Under the pieces are notes generated by a model. That model saw only the letters and a program-made list of their open reading frames with translations, was not told where the DNA came from and did not search any database. Positions 1 to 8,400 of a stretch of 64,000 nt of DNA are shown piece by piece (position 1 is the stretch's first letter; the number at the start of each line of letters is the position of its first letter). This stretch comes from Pseudoalteromonas rubra (GTDB taxonomy: Bacteria; Pseudomonadota; Gammaproteobacteria; Enterobacterales; Alteromonadaceae), in the NCBI RefSeq assembly GCF_001482385.1, contig NZ_CP013612.1, forward strand, positions 868,001 to 932,000. The letters run 5' to 3'. The position numbers were made by a program, and so were the translations under genes.

Positions 1-386
1 TGTCTCAGATAGCGAATAGCACTGCGGACCTCCTCTGCACGTTGTGACATGGTTTGCATCAGCCAGTCGCCATCAGAACTACCAACGCCAGGTTTACTCC
101 ATGACAGCGTCGCGTATCGTTGTTCGTTTAAAGTGGTGATAATTGGCTCAAAGTAGCCTTTGGCGCTGTGATCCATCGCGCCATCACCATGTACAAGCAA
201 AACGATAGCATCGTTACTTTGGTGCACTTTAGGTATCACCAGTCTGGCCTGTAACGTGTTGTCGCCTGAACTGAAGGTGATGATACGGTCTTCAACCAGC
301 TCCTGGTTACGGTTATGACAACCGCTGAGTGAGCAAAGTAGAAAAAAAAAGAAGGCAGTGAAAAAAGTCGGATTCCATCTGGACAT
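1..386 (-). CDS. Lipoprotein alpha/beta hydrolase, 3' part cut by window edge
   Basis: Reading leftwards from the ATG at 384-386, the frame is open to the edge for about 128 codons. A GGAGAG ribosome site lies just before the ATG. The N-terminus is a hydrophobic Phe-rich signal followed by the lipobox LSGC, so the mature protein should be a lipid-anchored envelope protein. After the anchor comes an alpha/beta-hydrolase-like pattern: a beta strand ending in LLVHGDGAMD (the HG oxyanion turn) and then SWSKPGVGSSDGDW, as in dienelactone-hydrolase-like and S9-like esterases. The nucleophile elbow GxSxG and the catalytic His would lie beyond the edge and cannot be checked. Substrate unknown. Hydrolase fold is likely; the enzyme class is a guess. 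Confidence 0.7.
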   Translation of the reverse strand, partial: MSRWNPTFFTAFFFFLLCSLSGCHNRNQELVEDRIITFSSGDNTLQARLVIPKVHQSNDAIVLLVHGDGAMDHSAKGYFEPIITTLNEQRYATLSWSKPGVGSSDGDWLMQTMSQRAEEVRSAIRYLR

Positions 387-734
387 TATGGTCTCTCCTT
401 TACTTGATACGTCCAATAGTCATCAGACTTCTACCATATAGACTGACCCGCTCAAAGGATGTAAAGCTCTGTGGAAAAGTTGTAATTAGCTGTAAGACTT
501 CAGCTAGGGTAAAGGTAATTTTTGTCTGAGCCAATGGGTTTGGTCGCATCAGGGCTGATATCAGCAGCCTGCAACTAGTATCAAGTTATTTTTGCAGTAT
601 GGCAAAAGTGTTTGCCAGTTACATCCATTATCATTTATTGAGAAATAATCTACAGTGAATGCACACAAAGCAATGGCTTCGAAAAATGCCAGTATTGCAC
701 ATACAGATCAAATAACTCAGGAGGGTAAAGTTCG
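387..734. other. Intergenic region between divergent genes
   Basis: No convincing open frame, tRNA or repeat was seen. It must hold the promoters of the leftward lipoprotein gene and the rightward DJ-1/PfpI gene. The only clear signal is a strong ribosome site, AGGAGGGT, about 8 bases before the ATG at 735. Confidence 0.5.
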
Positions 735-1409
735 ATGAAAAAAGTTCTAATTCCGGTCACTAATCACGCAACCTTAGGCGAAACAGATCAGGCAAATGGT
801 ACCTACGCCCCTGAGCTGACACATGTCGTTCATGTACTAAAAGCACAGGGAATTGCCTTTGAGCTGGCGTCTATTGTGGGTGGTCATGTGCCTTTATATG
901 GCACAGAAACAGAAGGCGATGAGGTAAACCGGCAGATGCTTGAAGATCCTGAATTGCAGGCAAAAATAACCAATACGCTGAAAGTCTCAGAGGTTAATAT
1001 GAGCGATTATGATGCGATTTTTTACCCGGGTGGCTTTGGTCTGCTCAGCGATTTGGCAAGCGACGACCAGTTTGCTGCCTTGGCAGCAAGCCATTATGAA
1101 GCGGGTGGGGTGATAGCGGCAGTGTGCCATGGGCCAGCGGCCTTATTACCGATCACCCTGAGTAACGGTGAGCCGCTCATTGCTGATAAGTTGGTCACTT
1201 GTTTTACCCGCGAAGAGGAAATTGATTTTGGTACCATCAGCGATATTCCGTTCTTGCTGGAAGAAGCCATTGCCCGTAAAGCGACGCAATACAGAAAAGT
1301 GCAGCCCTGGCAGGAGCTGGTGGTCGAAGATGCACGCCTGATAACGGGTCAGAATCCGGCCAGCGCACACGCTGTGGGTGTGGCATTGGCTAAACATCTT
1401 ACACAGTAA
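735..1409 (+). CDS. DJ-1/PfpI family protein (type 1 glutamine amidotransferase-like)
   Basis: A 224-residue protein of the DJ-1/PfpI superfamily, Hsp31-like branch. The nucleophile elbow AAVCHGPAAL places the reactive Cys at residue 131 with His132 next to it. The acidic partner near the N-terminus is Glu27 in YAPEL, and the strand FYPGGFG (residues 96-102) is typical of the family. Members act as glyoxalase III/protein deglycases, chaperones or stress proteins; which role applies cannot be read from the sequence. There is no signal peptide, so it should be cytoplasmic. The start is well supported by AGGAGGGT upstream. It ends at a strong terminator, so it is probably monocistronic. Confidence 0.9.
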   Translation: MKKVLIPVTNHATLGETDQANGTYAPELTHVVHVLKAQGIAFELASIVGGHVPLYGTETEGDEVNRQMLEDPELQAKITNTLKVSEVNMSDYDAIFYPGGFGLLSDLASDDQFAALAASHYEAGGVIAAVCHGPAALLPITLSNGEPLIADKLVTCFTREEEIDFGTISDIPFLLEEAIARKATQYRKVQPWQELVVEDARLITGQNPASAHAVGVALAKHLTQ

Positions 1410-1423
1410 TCATTGTTATCCAC

Positions 1424-1458
1424 GCCGGCCGTTGTGGCTATGTGTACGGCCGGCTTTT
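1424..1458 (+). terminator. Rho-independent terminator
   Basis: A perfect 9-bp GC-rich stem, GCCGGCCGT with ACGGCCGGC, is followed by TTTT. It lies 14 bases after the stop of the DJ-1/PfpI gene. Confidence 0.85.
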
Positions 1459-1482
1459 CTCAGATAAGGGATCCATGTCTTC

Positions 1483-2091
1483 ATGATTAAAGTACACCAT
1501 CTCAATCAGTCACGTTCAACTCGCGTACTGTGGCTGCTCGAAGAGCTTAAGCTGCCTTACGAAGTGGTACATCACGAGCGCGATCCACATACCCGGCTGG
1601 CACCAGTAAGCCTGGGCCAGGTTCATCCGCTAAATAAAGCGCCGGCCATTGAACACAACGGGCTGGTGCTGTGTGAGTCGGGGGCCATCATGGAATATTT
1701 ACTTGATCAGGCTGAGTCGACAGCGCTGCGTCCTGCAAAAAGCGACACCCATTATTATCAGTATCTTGAATGGTTGCATTTCGCCGAAGGGTCTCTGGCA
1801 CTGCCGGTGATCACGACTTTGTTACTGGGTATGGAGCAGCGTGAGGGAAGCGCGCCAATGGATGGATATATTGCCAAAGAGCTGGCACTGGATCTGAGTT
1901 ATATTGAAGCAACGTTGTCGCAGCAAACGTTTTTTGCTGGCCCGCAATTTAGCGCAGCAGACATTATGATGACCATCACGCTGGAGTTTGCGGCGAATCT
2001 TAAGCTGCTGGATGATAAACCACAGATACAGCGCTATCTTAACCAGGTACAAAGTCGCGAGGCTTATCAGGCCGCCAGAAAGCAAGGGTAA
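1483..2091 (+). CDS. Glutathione S-transferase family protein
   Basis: A 202-residue cytosolic GST. The N-terminal thioredoxin-like half (about 1-80) carries SRSTRVLWLLEEL, with the Ser region that activates the glutathione thiol, then the cis-proline segment NKAPAI and the glutathione-binding ESGAIMEYL. The rest is the all-helical domain with the FSAADIMM N-capping box. Such enzymes conjugate glutathione to electrophiles or reduce peroxides; the substrate is unknown. It starts about 25 bases after the preceding terminator, so it has its own promoter or is read through. A symmetrical hairpin separates it from the convergent phosphatase gene. Confidence 0.92.
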   Translation: MIKVHHLNQSRSTRVLWLLEELKLPYEVVHHERDPHTRLAPVSLGQVHPLNKAPAIEHNGLVLCESGAIMEYLLDQAESTALRPAKSDTHYYQYLEWLHFAEGSLALPVITTLLLGMEQREGSAPMDGYIAKELALDLSYIEATLSQQTFFAGPQFSAADIMMTITLEFAANLKLLDDKPQIQRYLNQVQSREAYQAARKQG

Positions 2092-2182
2092 ATTGTGGCT
2101 ATGGGCTGCTTTGTTTTATCTGCGCAGAGCTACTCAAAGTCTTAGAGCATTTTCGTCAGCAATACGGGTTTGCGTAATGCAT

Positions 2183-2208
2183 TTGCCACTGTGCTATGAC
2201 AGTGGCAA
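2183..2208. terminator. Hairpin between convergent genes
   Basis: A perfect 10-bp inverted repeat, TTGCCACTGT / ACAGTGGCAA, with a 6-base loop sits between the convergent GST and phosphatase genes. There is no long T-run on either side, so a terminator role is probable but not certain. Confidence 0.6.
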
Positions 2209-2222
2209 TCAATAGCGAATGA

Positions 2223-2723
2223 TTACTCGAAGCGGGAAAATTGATTGAAAAACCCAAGCTGAGCCGGGTGATTTAACGCTTTTGGACGCAGTGCTTGCAC
2301 CTGAGGGATGATGTCCGCTTTATCCAGCCCAAGTTGATACATTAACAAACCAATGGCCAGCCCTGTGCGTCCTGAGCCACCTTTACAGTGCACCGCAACG
2401 GTACCTTGTTTAGACAGGATTGCCTTAAGCTGCGGCCAGCTTTTCATAAATGCCTGTGTAAAGTCTTCATTAGGTGGGGCATCATCTGCAATGGGCAACT
2501 GAAACCAAGACATGCCAAGGTCTTCGCACACCTGAGGTAACGCGCTTGCTTTGTTGCTTTCTAATTCCGCAGGATACATGAGTGTCACAATAGCTTGTGC
2601 TCCGGCGTTACGCAATTGTTGTGCGGATTCATCCAATGTGGTGCTCTTAGTACCCGGGCACGGGGTAAATAACAAAGCTGCGCCATTATCAAGACGCAGC
2701 GTATCGAAAGGGTGTGAGGTCAT
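2223..2723 (-). CDS. Dual-specificity/tyrosine-type protein phosphatase (CDKN3-like)
   Basis: A 166-residue protein with the complete Cys-based phosphatase loop VHCKGGSGRTG (HCx5R): nucleophile Cys113 and phosphate-binding Arg119. The likely general-acid region is the DDAPP segment near residue 80. Length and layout match small CDKN3-like phosphatases of proteobacteria. No signal peptide, so cytoplasmic. Its ATG directly follows the TAA of the upstream chemoreceptor gene, so the two are almost certainly co-transcribed and perhaps translationally coupled. Whether it acts on a chemotaxis protein is unknown. Confidence 0.85.
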   Translation of the reverse strand: MTSHPFDTLRLDNGAALLFTPCPGTKSTTLDESAQQLRNAGAQAIVTLMYPAELESNKASALPQVCEDLGMSWFQLPIADDAPPNEDFTQAFMKSWPQLKAILSKQGTVAVHCKGGSGRTGLAIGLLMYQLGLDKADIIPQVQALRPKALNHPAQLGFFNQFSRFE

Positions 2724-4715
2724 TTAGTCTGTCTGTTCCTGTACTTTATAGCGGTCAATTAATTCATCCATATCCATTGCGGCTTCTGCGATATTAGAGG
2801 CCGCCACGGCAATTTGCTCAGCCCCGGTTACTGTTTCGGTGGCCTTGGCAAATATTTCTACTATATGCCGACTGACTTCGTCAATGACATTGCTTTGCTG
2901 CTGGGTATTCACTGACACCGAATCCGTTACTGATTCCACCTGTTTCGCCTGTTCGACTATTTTGCCTAACGCTTCTTTAATCAGCTCGGCACGTTCGGCA
3001 GCCTGCATGGCGTTTTCTTTGCCCTGGGTGATGACGTCCGAGGCACATCTGGCGCTGGTTTGTAATTCGCTTACAAGTGCAGAAATTTCTTCCGTAGACT
3101 GTTGAGTGCGACTGGCCAGGCTACGCACTTCGTCGGCAACCACTGCAAAGCCGCGGCCCTGTTCGCCGGCCCGGGCGGCCTCAATAGCTGCGTTCAGTGC
3201 CAACAAATTTGTTTGTTCAGCAATGCTTTTGATCATATCAACCATGCTGGAAATACTACCTACCCGTTCGTTCAGCGCATCGACAGATGTCGCAGATTTT
3301 TCCATATCAAAGGATGCTTGCTGGATCACTTGCACAGCGTCTGTCACGACCTTCTGACCATTGACAGACTCTTGTGAAACGGACTTTGCCGCAGCCGCAT
3401 TTTCTATCATAGAGTTGGCGATGACCTGAATATTGGCACTCATTTGCTCAGCCGCAGAGGCAATGGTCTGCACACCGGATTGCTGTTCAACCAAATTGGT
3501 CTGGCTCTGGCTGATGGCACAGGCGGTTTCGTGGGTTGATGTAGTGATTTTGTGCGACGCACGACCAAACTCTATCAGGTCTTCGGCAAATTGCCGGGTC
3601 AGACTGTTTATGTCGGTTGCTGATTTGCCAAGTTCGTCGGAGCTAAGAATGCCGATTTCATGCGCCAGGTTGCGTTGATCCATTGCGATGATTATGCCTT
3701 CTGCGATCTTGGCAGACTGCTGATGGCGAAGACGGATTGATATGAACAGCGCTGCTGTTATCAGTAAGCCTATTACCAGAATGATCAGTTCAACTATCAG
3801 AATGGTCACCGCTGCTTCCTGAATTTCGATGGCCGTTTTATCGACCAGTGTCAGCGCTTTTTCTTCAGCTTCTTTGAGCGCATTAATTCGTTGAGTAGCG
3901 GCAGAAAACCAGGTCTCGGGATCTTGCCCAAACCCTGAATCCCGATCAGCGACGGTGGCTCTGAAGGCGTCAACGTTTTTCATAGCTCTGCTGCTTAATG
4001 CTGCAGAAAACATGGCTTTCATCTCTGGGGGCGATGCTTCGAGTGCTTCAGCCAGATAGACTTCTTGTTTGGTGTGAAGCTGGGTATAGCGGGTGCGAAG
4101 TGCCGGGGTAATTGTATTTTGCGCAAACACACTGGTTAGCACCGCACGCTCTATGCCAGCAGATTCTTTGGCGCTGGAGAAGTTGTATATTGCCATTAAC
4201 TCAGTGGCAACGATGTAATCACGGCTCAGTCGCGCTGCGGTGATAACAATATGCAGGCCCTGGTTGTTAATGTCGGTGTAGTATTTTAATGCTTCAGGCA
4301 AGCTCATAGAGAGCGAGCTGACTTTGCGCCTTACACTGTCGAGCTGGTCAAACTTTTGCAGCAATATGTTGAGCTCGCGCGTCATTTCTTCCGACAAGTC
4401 CCAGTGTATCACCTCGCTTTTAAGCTTAGTGAGCTGGCTTTCGGTCAGACGGCGTTGCTGTGTCAGGTTGCTTTGAAATTTTTGGCCTTGTGAACCTATG
4501 AAGCCTGCCGAAGCACCGCGCTCTTTTTGCGTTTCGTGTATCAGCGCGAGCACAGCATGGCTCAAAAAGGCATTATATTCGGCGTCATAGGCGTCATTCA
4601 TACGTTTTGCTGACACTGACACATCATAAAAAATGACGCCGCCTAGCAATAAACACGGAAGCAGAACGACAAGGGTAAGGTGGCTGGATATGGTTTTAGC
4701 TATTGTTTTGAGCAT
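2724..4715 (-). CDS. Methyl-accepting chemotaxis protein with NIT sensor domain
   Basis: A 663-residue chemoreceptor. A membrane helix at about 12-32 is followed by a periplasmic NIT-type all-helical sensor (about 45-295) with the family hallmark [12 protein letters not shown] near residues 64-75. A second membrane helix spans about 302-327. The cytoplasmic signalling rod has the conserved hairpin tip [20 protein letters not shown] near residues 500-519 and the following [15 protein letters not shown]. The linker after the membrane fits a HAMP only loosely. NIT domains are linked to nitrate/nitrite sensing in some proteins, but the ligand here is not determinable. It is the first gene of a two-gene unit with the phosphatase. 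Confidence 0.95.
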   Translation of the reverse strand: MLKTIAKTISSHLTLVVLLPCLLLGGVIFYDVSVSAKRMNDAYDAEYNAFLSHAVLALIHETQKERGASAGFIGSQGQKFQSNLTQQRRLTESQLTKLKSEVIHWDLSEEMTRELNILLQKFDQLDSVRRKVSSLSMSLPEALKYYTDINNQGLHIVITAARLSRDYIVATELMAIYNFSSAKESAGIERAVLTSVFAQNTITPALRTRYTQLHTKQEVYLAEALEASPPEMKAMFSAALSSRAMKNVDAFRATVADRDSGFGQDPETWFSAATQRINALKEAEEKALTLVDKTAIEIQEAAVTILIVELIILVIGLLITAALFISIRLRHQQSAKIAEGIIIAMDQRNLAHEIGILSSDELGKSATDINSLTRQFAEDLIEFGRASHKITTSTHETACAISQSQTNLVEQQSGVQTIASAAEQMSANIQVIANSMIENAAAAKSVSQESVNGQKVVTDAVQVIQQASFDMEKSATSVDALNERVGSISSMVDMIKSIAEQTNLLALNAAIEAARAGEQGRGFAVVADEVRSLASRTQQSTEEISALVSELQTSARCASDVITQGKENAMQAAERAELIKEALGKIVEQAKQVESVTDSVSVNTQQQSNVIDEVSRHIVEIFAKATETVTGAEQIAVAASNIAEAAMDMDELIDRYKVQEQTD

Positions 4716-4938
4716 GCACGACTCACTTCTTGGGTTTTAGCGTAAATAGCTGTTTAAATATAGTGCGAAGTGACAATTTTGGATCACTTTACGCACACAC
4801 TATTGCATAAAGTTTCGTTATTGATCCAGTAACTTCATAACACTTAATAAGAAAAAAATACTATTATTGTGTTGGGTGCGTCATGTTTCCCTTACGGGTA
4901 TGTTAATGGGTTGGGCTTTTTTGATGGGGAAAGGGGGG

Positions 4939-4970
4939 AGTGTCACAGACTAAAGGCTTACTGTGACACT
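4939..4970. terminator. Perfect hairpin downstream of the DUF2141 gene
   Basis: A 10-bp perfect stem, AGTGTCACAG / CTGTGACACT, with a 12-base loop lies 8 bases beyond the stop of the leftward DUF2141 gene. On the gene's own strand it is followed by a C-run rather than a T-run; a short T-run follows on the plus strand. Terminator or mRNA-stabilising hairpin. Confidence 0.55.
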
Positions 4971-4977
4971 TTTCTGG

Positions 4978-5403
4978 CTAACGCAGTCGTATTTCTAAAC
5001 TCTCATTTTGTTGCGTGACTTGTACCGCCAGTTGTGGGAACTGGGGGGCACCTGTGAGTGTTGCATTATTGCTAAAACCATAAGGCTCGGTCGGCAAACC
5101 AAAGCGGTTTCGATTCAGCCTACCGTCGTTGTTGAGGTCCTGATAAACCATAAAGCTGTATTGTCCGGGTTCTATGTCGCGTAATATGAGCTCTGGCTTG
5201 GTGCCTGATACATGCTGTTCTGCCACCCGCCATGCTTGTTGCTGTGTAAACGAGGCCGGAGAGTCATAACCGACGAGCTTCAGGGTGCCAGAGTGGTGTG
5301 CCAAACCACTGAATGTGATGGTCAGATCCTGTGCCATCGCGCTGGTTGAAAGTGCCGCAAGTATGCAGGCAAGGGCGGTGGTGCGAGTCAGATGTTTAGT
5401 CAT
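4978..5403 (-). CDS. Secreted DUF2141 protein
   Basis: A 141-residue protein with a signal peptide (Lys near the start, hydrophobic core, cleavage after AMA-Q at about residue 24). The mature part is the DUF2141 beta-sandwich. Its signature is visible as MVYQDLNNDGRLNRNRFGLP followed by TEPYGFSNNA, an Asp/Asn-rich loop that could bind calcium. The family is periplasmic or extracellular and has no established function. It is preceded by an unrelated gene on the same strand with a 185-base gap, so it is probably transcribed alone. Confidence 0.88.
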   Translation of the reverse strand: MTKHLTRTTALACILAALSTSAMAQDLTITFSGLAHHSGTLKLVGYDSPASFTQQQAWRVAEQHVSGTKPELILRDIEPGQYSFMVYQDLNNDGRLNRNRFGLPTEPYGFSNNATLTGAPQFPQLAVQVTQQNESLEIRLR

Positions 5404-5588
5404 GTCAGTTATCCTTTGATGAGTTATTTTGTTGATGGGATAACTTTACGAAATGGCGCGGGTGTTTACGTGTGTGATCTGTCATGACAAGGACATGACA
5501 GATGTCATTCGTGTTCAAATGACAGGCTTGTTGTTTGCACCTCTTGAGCTGAGCAAATCCTCCAAGATGGCAAGGGCCTTTGCACTTG

Positions 5589-6167
5589 CTAAGGTTGTAA
5601 CCGGGTTTTGTACCAAGCCCCATTTTTATGCTGGTAAAGTTCGCGCACATGGAGTCTGGTTTCTTTGAAGGTCAGAAACTCGATACTGAGCGGTTGTATA
5701 ACAAAGCCACCCCAGTCGTCGGGGAGTGGTATTGTTTGTGCCCGAAAGTCACTACCAAGTGTTTCGAGTGTGCTGGTAATGGCTTGCATTGATACCAGCG
5801 GCTGGCTTTGCTGACAGGCTAAGGTGGTGAGCTGAGCGTCATGACTGCGACTTTGCCAGTAACGCATTGCATCGGCACGGCTGATCTCTGATGCCTGTCC
5901 TTTAACACGAACCTGATAGCCCAGGGCGTCCCACCAGGCTGTCATAGCCACTTTGGGGTTACGTCGTAAGTCTTGTCCTTTGTGCGAACCCAGGTGCGTG
6001 CAAAAAGTAAAACCGGCATCACTCACCGCTTTAAGATCTACAAAACGACCACTTGGGAAGCCCTGTTCGTCTAGGGTAGAAACGCAAACGGCGCTGCGTT
6101 GTTTGAGATTAGGCTGAGCTTTGGCCTGCTGCCACCAGGACAGAAACTGCTCGATAGGGTTATCCAT
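5589..6167 (-). CDS. Pyridoxamine 5'-phosphate oxidase family protein (PdxH-like)
   Basis: About 192 residues, all in the PNPOx split-barrel fold. Recognisable PdxH-like segments are the FMN-binding SGRFVDLKAV, the SHKGQDLRRNPKVAM strand, WGGFVIQPLSIEF, and a C-terminal RLHVREL...W...RLQP that matches the substrate-binding end of true PdxH. It is about 25 residues shorter than E. coli PdxH, mostly at the N-terminus. True PdxH oxidises pyridoxine or pyridoxamine phosphate to PLP; a related flavin oxidase role is possible. A GTG lies one codon before the ATG chosen here; the AAGGA site fits the ATG slightly better. Confidence 0.8.
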   Translation of the reverse strand: MDNPIEQFLSWWQQAKAQPNLKQRSAVCVSTLDEQGFPSGRFVDLKAVSDAGFTFCTHLGSHKGQDLRRNPKVAMTAWWDALGYQVRVKGQASEISRADAMRYWQSRSHDAQLTTLACQQSQPLVSMQAITSTLETLGSDFRAQTIPLPDDWGGFVIQPLSIEFLTFKETRLHVRELYQHKNGAWYKTRLQP

Positions 6168-6386
6168 CACGATTCCTTGTTGAGTTGTTTATCTTTACCA
6201 TGGCATGTTCCTACTTCGGTTTCAAATGATCTGTACAATGGTTGCGTGCGTATAAATTAAAAGTCCTATTGCTGCGATGTGACCAGCAGGTAGGGCCTCA
6301 ATAATTTTATTTTTAATATCTTTGCAAGGTGTTTCGGCTTACCCTATGTTTAGTTTGATTGAAGCCTTGGTGATAAGGAAATATGA

Positions 6387-7004
6387 ATGGCTGATTTAAC
6401 GGTAAAAGGTGTGATTTTTGACCTGGATGGGACCCTGGTAACTTCCTCACTTGACTTCGCGTTGATCAAAGCGCAGGTTGGCTGTGATCGTGATGCAGAT
6501 TTACTCGATTTTGTCGAGTCTTTGCCGTCTCCTTATATGCGCGAAGAAGCCATGGCGCTGATCCATCAACATGAGATGCAGGACGCACTGCATGCCGAGC
6601 CAATCCCCGGAGTGGTAGACACAGTGTCATTTTTTAAATCCATTGGCATACCTATGGCCATCGTCACGCGTAACTACTCCAAAGCAGCGCAGTTAAAGCT
6701 TGAGCGATGCGGCCTAGAGCTGGACTATATGTTGACACGCGAAGATGCGCTACCTAAGCCGGATCCTCAGGCACTGCATATGGTTGCTGACAGCTGGTCT
6801 TTACCGTATCAACACTGTGTTTATGTGGGTGATTATAAATACGATATTGAAGCTGCACAGCGAGCCAGTATGCATGCTTGTTTATTTGCCCCCGTTGGCC
6901 TGCCAGATTATGCTCAGCAGGCTGATATTATCATTGAGCGATTTGTTGACCTGCCTGCGGCACTTGGCTTGCATCATCGGGCTCGAACTGGCCAGTTTGC
7001 CTAA
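6387..7004 (+). CDS. HAD-superfamily hydrolase (subfamily IA phosphatase)
   Basis: A 205-residue HAD phosphatase. Motif I is FDLDGTL with the nucleophile and general acid Asp12 and Asp14. Motif II is AIVTRN (Thr), motif III is the Lys in LPKPDP, and motif IV is VGDYKYD. A small helical C1 cap lies between motifs I and II. Related proteins are phosphoglycolate phosphatase-like or GMP/IMP nucleotidase-like, but the substrate cannot be assigned. AAGGAA lies ahead of the ATG. It ends 111 bases before the YebC-family gene. Confidence 0.88.
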   Translation: MADLTVKGVIFDLDGTLVTSSLDFALIKAQVGCDRDADLLDFVESLPSPYMREEAMALIHQHEMQDALHAEPIPGVVDTVSFFKSIGIPMAIVTRNYSKAAQLKLERCGLELDYMLTREDALPKPDPQALHMVADSWSLPYQHCVYVGDYKYDIEAAQRASMHACLFAPVGLPDYAQQADIIIERFVDLPAALGLHHRARTGQFA

Positions 7005-7115
7005 AAACCTCAGAGGAACTGCCGCAATATCGGGCAATTCTCGTCTGGGTATGGCCCAAAATGCAATGTCTTGTTAGAATCTTGTCCAATTTAATTTGCA
7101 CAAACGAGAATTAAG

Positions 7116-7841
7116 ATGGGTAGAGCATTTGAAGTCCGCAAAAACGCCATGGCAAAAACGGCAGCGGCAAAGACCAAAGTAAACTCAAAATATGGTAAAG
7201 AGATCTATGTAGTCGCAAAAAATGGTGGCGCTGATCCAGACACCAACCTCTCCCTTCGTCGTTTGATCGATAAAGCTAAGAAAGACCAGGTTCCGGCACA
7301 CGTTATTGAAAAAGCGGTTGAAAAAGCGGCCGGTGGTGCAGGTGAAGATTACTCACCAGCACGTTATGAAGGTTACGGCCCTGGTAACTGTATGGTGATT
7401 GTGGACTGTCTGACAGACAACCCGAACCGTACTATCAAGGATGTACGTCTGCCGTTCACAAAGACAGACTCAAAAATTGGTAGTCCGGGCTGTGTTGCTC
7501 ACATGTTCGATCACTTTGCTATCCTTGGCTTCGCCGGTGATGACGATGAAGCCGTACTGGAAGCGCTGATGATGGCGGATGTAGACGTGACTGACGTTGA
7601 AGTGGAAGACGGCCAAGTTTCTGTGTTTGCACCTCACACCGAGTACTTCAAAGCGAAAACTGCCCTGATCGAAGCGTTTGACGGCATCACTTTCGAAGTA
7701 GATGAAATTACCTGGGTACCACAAACACACGTTGAGATCACAGGTGAAGACGATCTGGCAAACTTCGAGAAGTTTATCAACATGCTGGAAGACTGTGACG
7801 ACGTGCAAAACGTATATCACAACGCCATTGTGAAAAACTAA
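7116..7841 (+). CDS. YebC/TACO1-family protein, YeeN-like branch
   Basis: A 241-residue protein of the YebC/PmpR/TACO1 family. Family features visible are the N-terminal [10 protein letters not shown], the helix with [16 protein letters not shown], the core RYEGYGPGN...DNPNRT, and the C-terminal DVQNVYHN. The N-terminus (MGR, then [19 protein letters not shown]) resembles E. coli YeeN more than YebC. The family was long annotated as transcriptional regulators; recent work places members on the ribosome, helping translation through difficult sequences such as proline stretches. It is followed by a strong terminator. Confidence 0.9.
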   Translation: MGRAFEVRKNAMAKTAAAKTKVNSKYGKEIYVVAKNGGADPDTNLSLRRLIDKAKKDQVPAHVIEKAVEKAAGGAGEDYSPARYEGYGPGNCMVIVDCLTDNPNRTIKDVRLPFTKTDSKIGSPGCVAHMFDHFAILGFAGDDDEAVLEALMMADVDVTDVEVEDGQVSVFAPHTEYFKAKTALIEAFDGITFEVDEITWVPQTHVEITGEDDLANFEKFINMLEDCDDVQNVYHNAIVKN

Positions 7842-7884
7842 TCTGTTTCGACAGATAAGTTGCCTTTCTGGGCGCAAAACTAAG

Positions 7885-7913
7885 AAAGCCGGGCTAGTGC
7901 GCTCGGCTTTTTT
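7885..7913 (+). terminator. Rho-independent terminator
   Basis: The stem AAAGCCGGGC / GCTCGGCTTT with one G-T pair has a short loop and a run of six Ts. It follows the YebC-family gene by about 45 bases. Confidence 0.85.
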
Positions 7914-7957
7914 GTTGTTTTGTGTACATACTCTGGGTGAGTTGCTGACTAAGCCGA

Positions 7958-8260
7958 ATGGCCAATATCAATCAGATCACGAAGTTAATGACTGAAGAAC
8001 AATGGAATAAGGCGATTAAGGACAGTGGTTCAGGCCCTGATTTAGTCTATGCAAAGTCGATATTTTATAACCAAACGGATGAAGCAATATTTGGCCGTTT
8101 TCGGGCAAATTTTATTGAACGAGCGGACGAGCTTAGGTTTATGCCTCCATTGTTATTCAATGCTTATCTGGGCTACTTTACCCGCTATCTCACAGAGCAT
8201 GAGCACCCTGATGATGATAAATCCTCATTTTACTACCTTGCTAGAAGAAAAGCTTACTGA
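7958..8260 (+). CDS. Hypothetical protein, 100 residues
   Basis: I do not recognise this protein. It is small, soluble and mixed-charge, without a signal peptide or membrane helix. It begins ANINQITKLMTEEQWNKAIK and has an aromatic centre (PPLLFNAYLGYFTRYL). The frame uses codons like its neighbours, so it is probably a real gene, but no clear ribosome site precedes the ATG at 7958. Its TGA stop is the first three bases of an 8-bp tandem repeat. It stands alone between a terminator and the phytase gene's terminator hairpin. Confidence 0.6.
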   Translation: MANINQITKLMTEEQWNKAIKDSGSGPDLVYAKSIFYNQTDEAIFGRFRANFIERADELRFMPPLLFNAYLGYFTRYLTEHEHPDDDKSSFYYLARRKAY

Positions 8261-8313
8261 TCGGTTGATCGGTTGATCGGTTGATCGGTTGATCGGTTGA
8301 TCGGCTGAACGGG
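8258..8313. repeat. 8-bp tandem repeat, about seven units
   Basis: The unit TGATCGGT occurs five times exactly from 8258, then once as TGATCGGC and once degenerate as TGAACGGG. The first unit supplies the stop codon of the upstream gene. Because the unit contains TGA and 8 is not a multiple of 3, every frame through the array is closed. It is a typical target for slipped-strand length change, but no gene reads through it. Confidence 0.95.
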
Positions 8314-8364
8314 CTGGAGAAAACCTTCACGTCTGAGTCAACTGAATAACACGAGTGTAAGCAA

Positions 8365-8383
8365 GAGGCCCACAGCGGGCCTC
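8365..8383 (-). terminator. Hairpin downstream of the phytase gene
   Basis: The perfect stem GAGGCCC / GGGCCTC with a 5-base loop lies 17 bases past the phytase stop. On the minus strand it is followed by TTGCTTAC, a weak T-tract. Confidence 0.6.
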
Positions 8384-8400
8384 AAGATACAATTAGCAGG

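Noticed and set aside
8258..8313. CRISPR-like array
   Set aside because: Units are 8 bases with no spacers and no cas genes; it is a simple tandem repeat.
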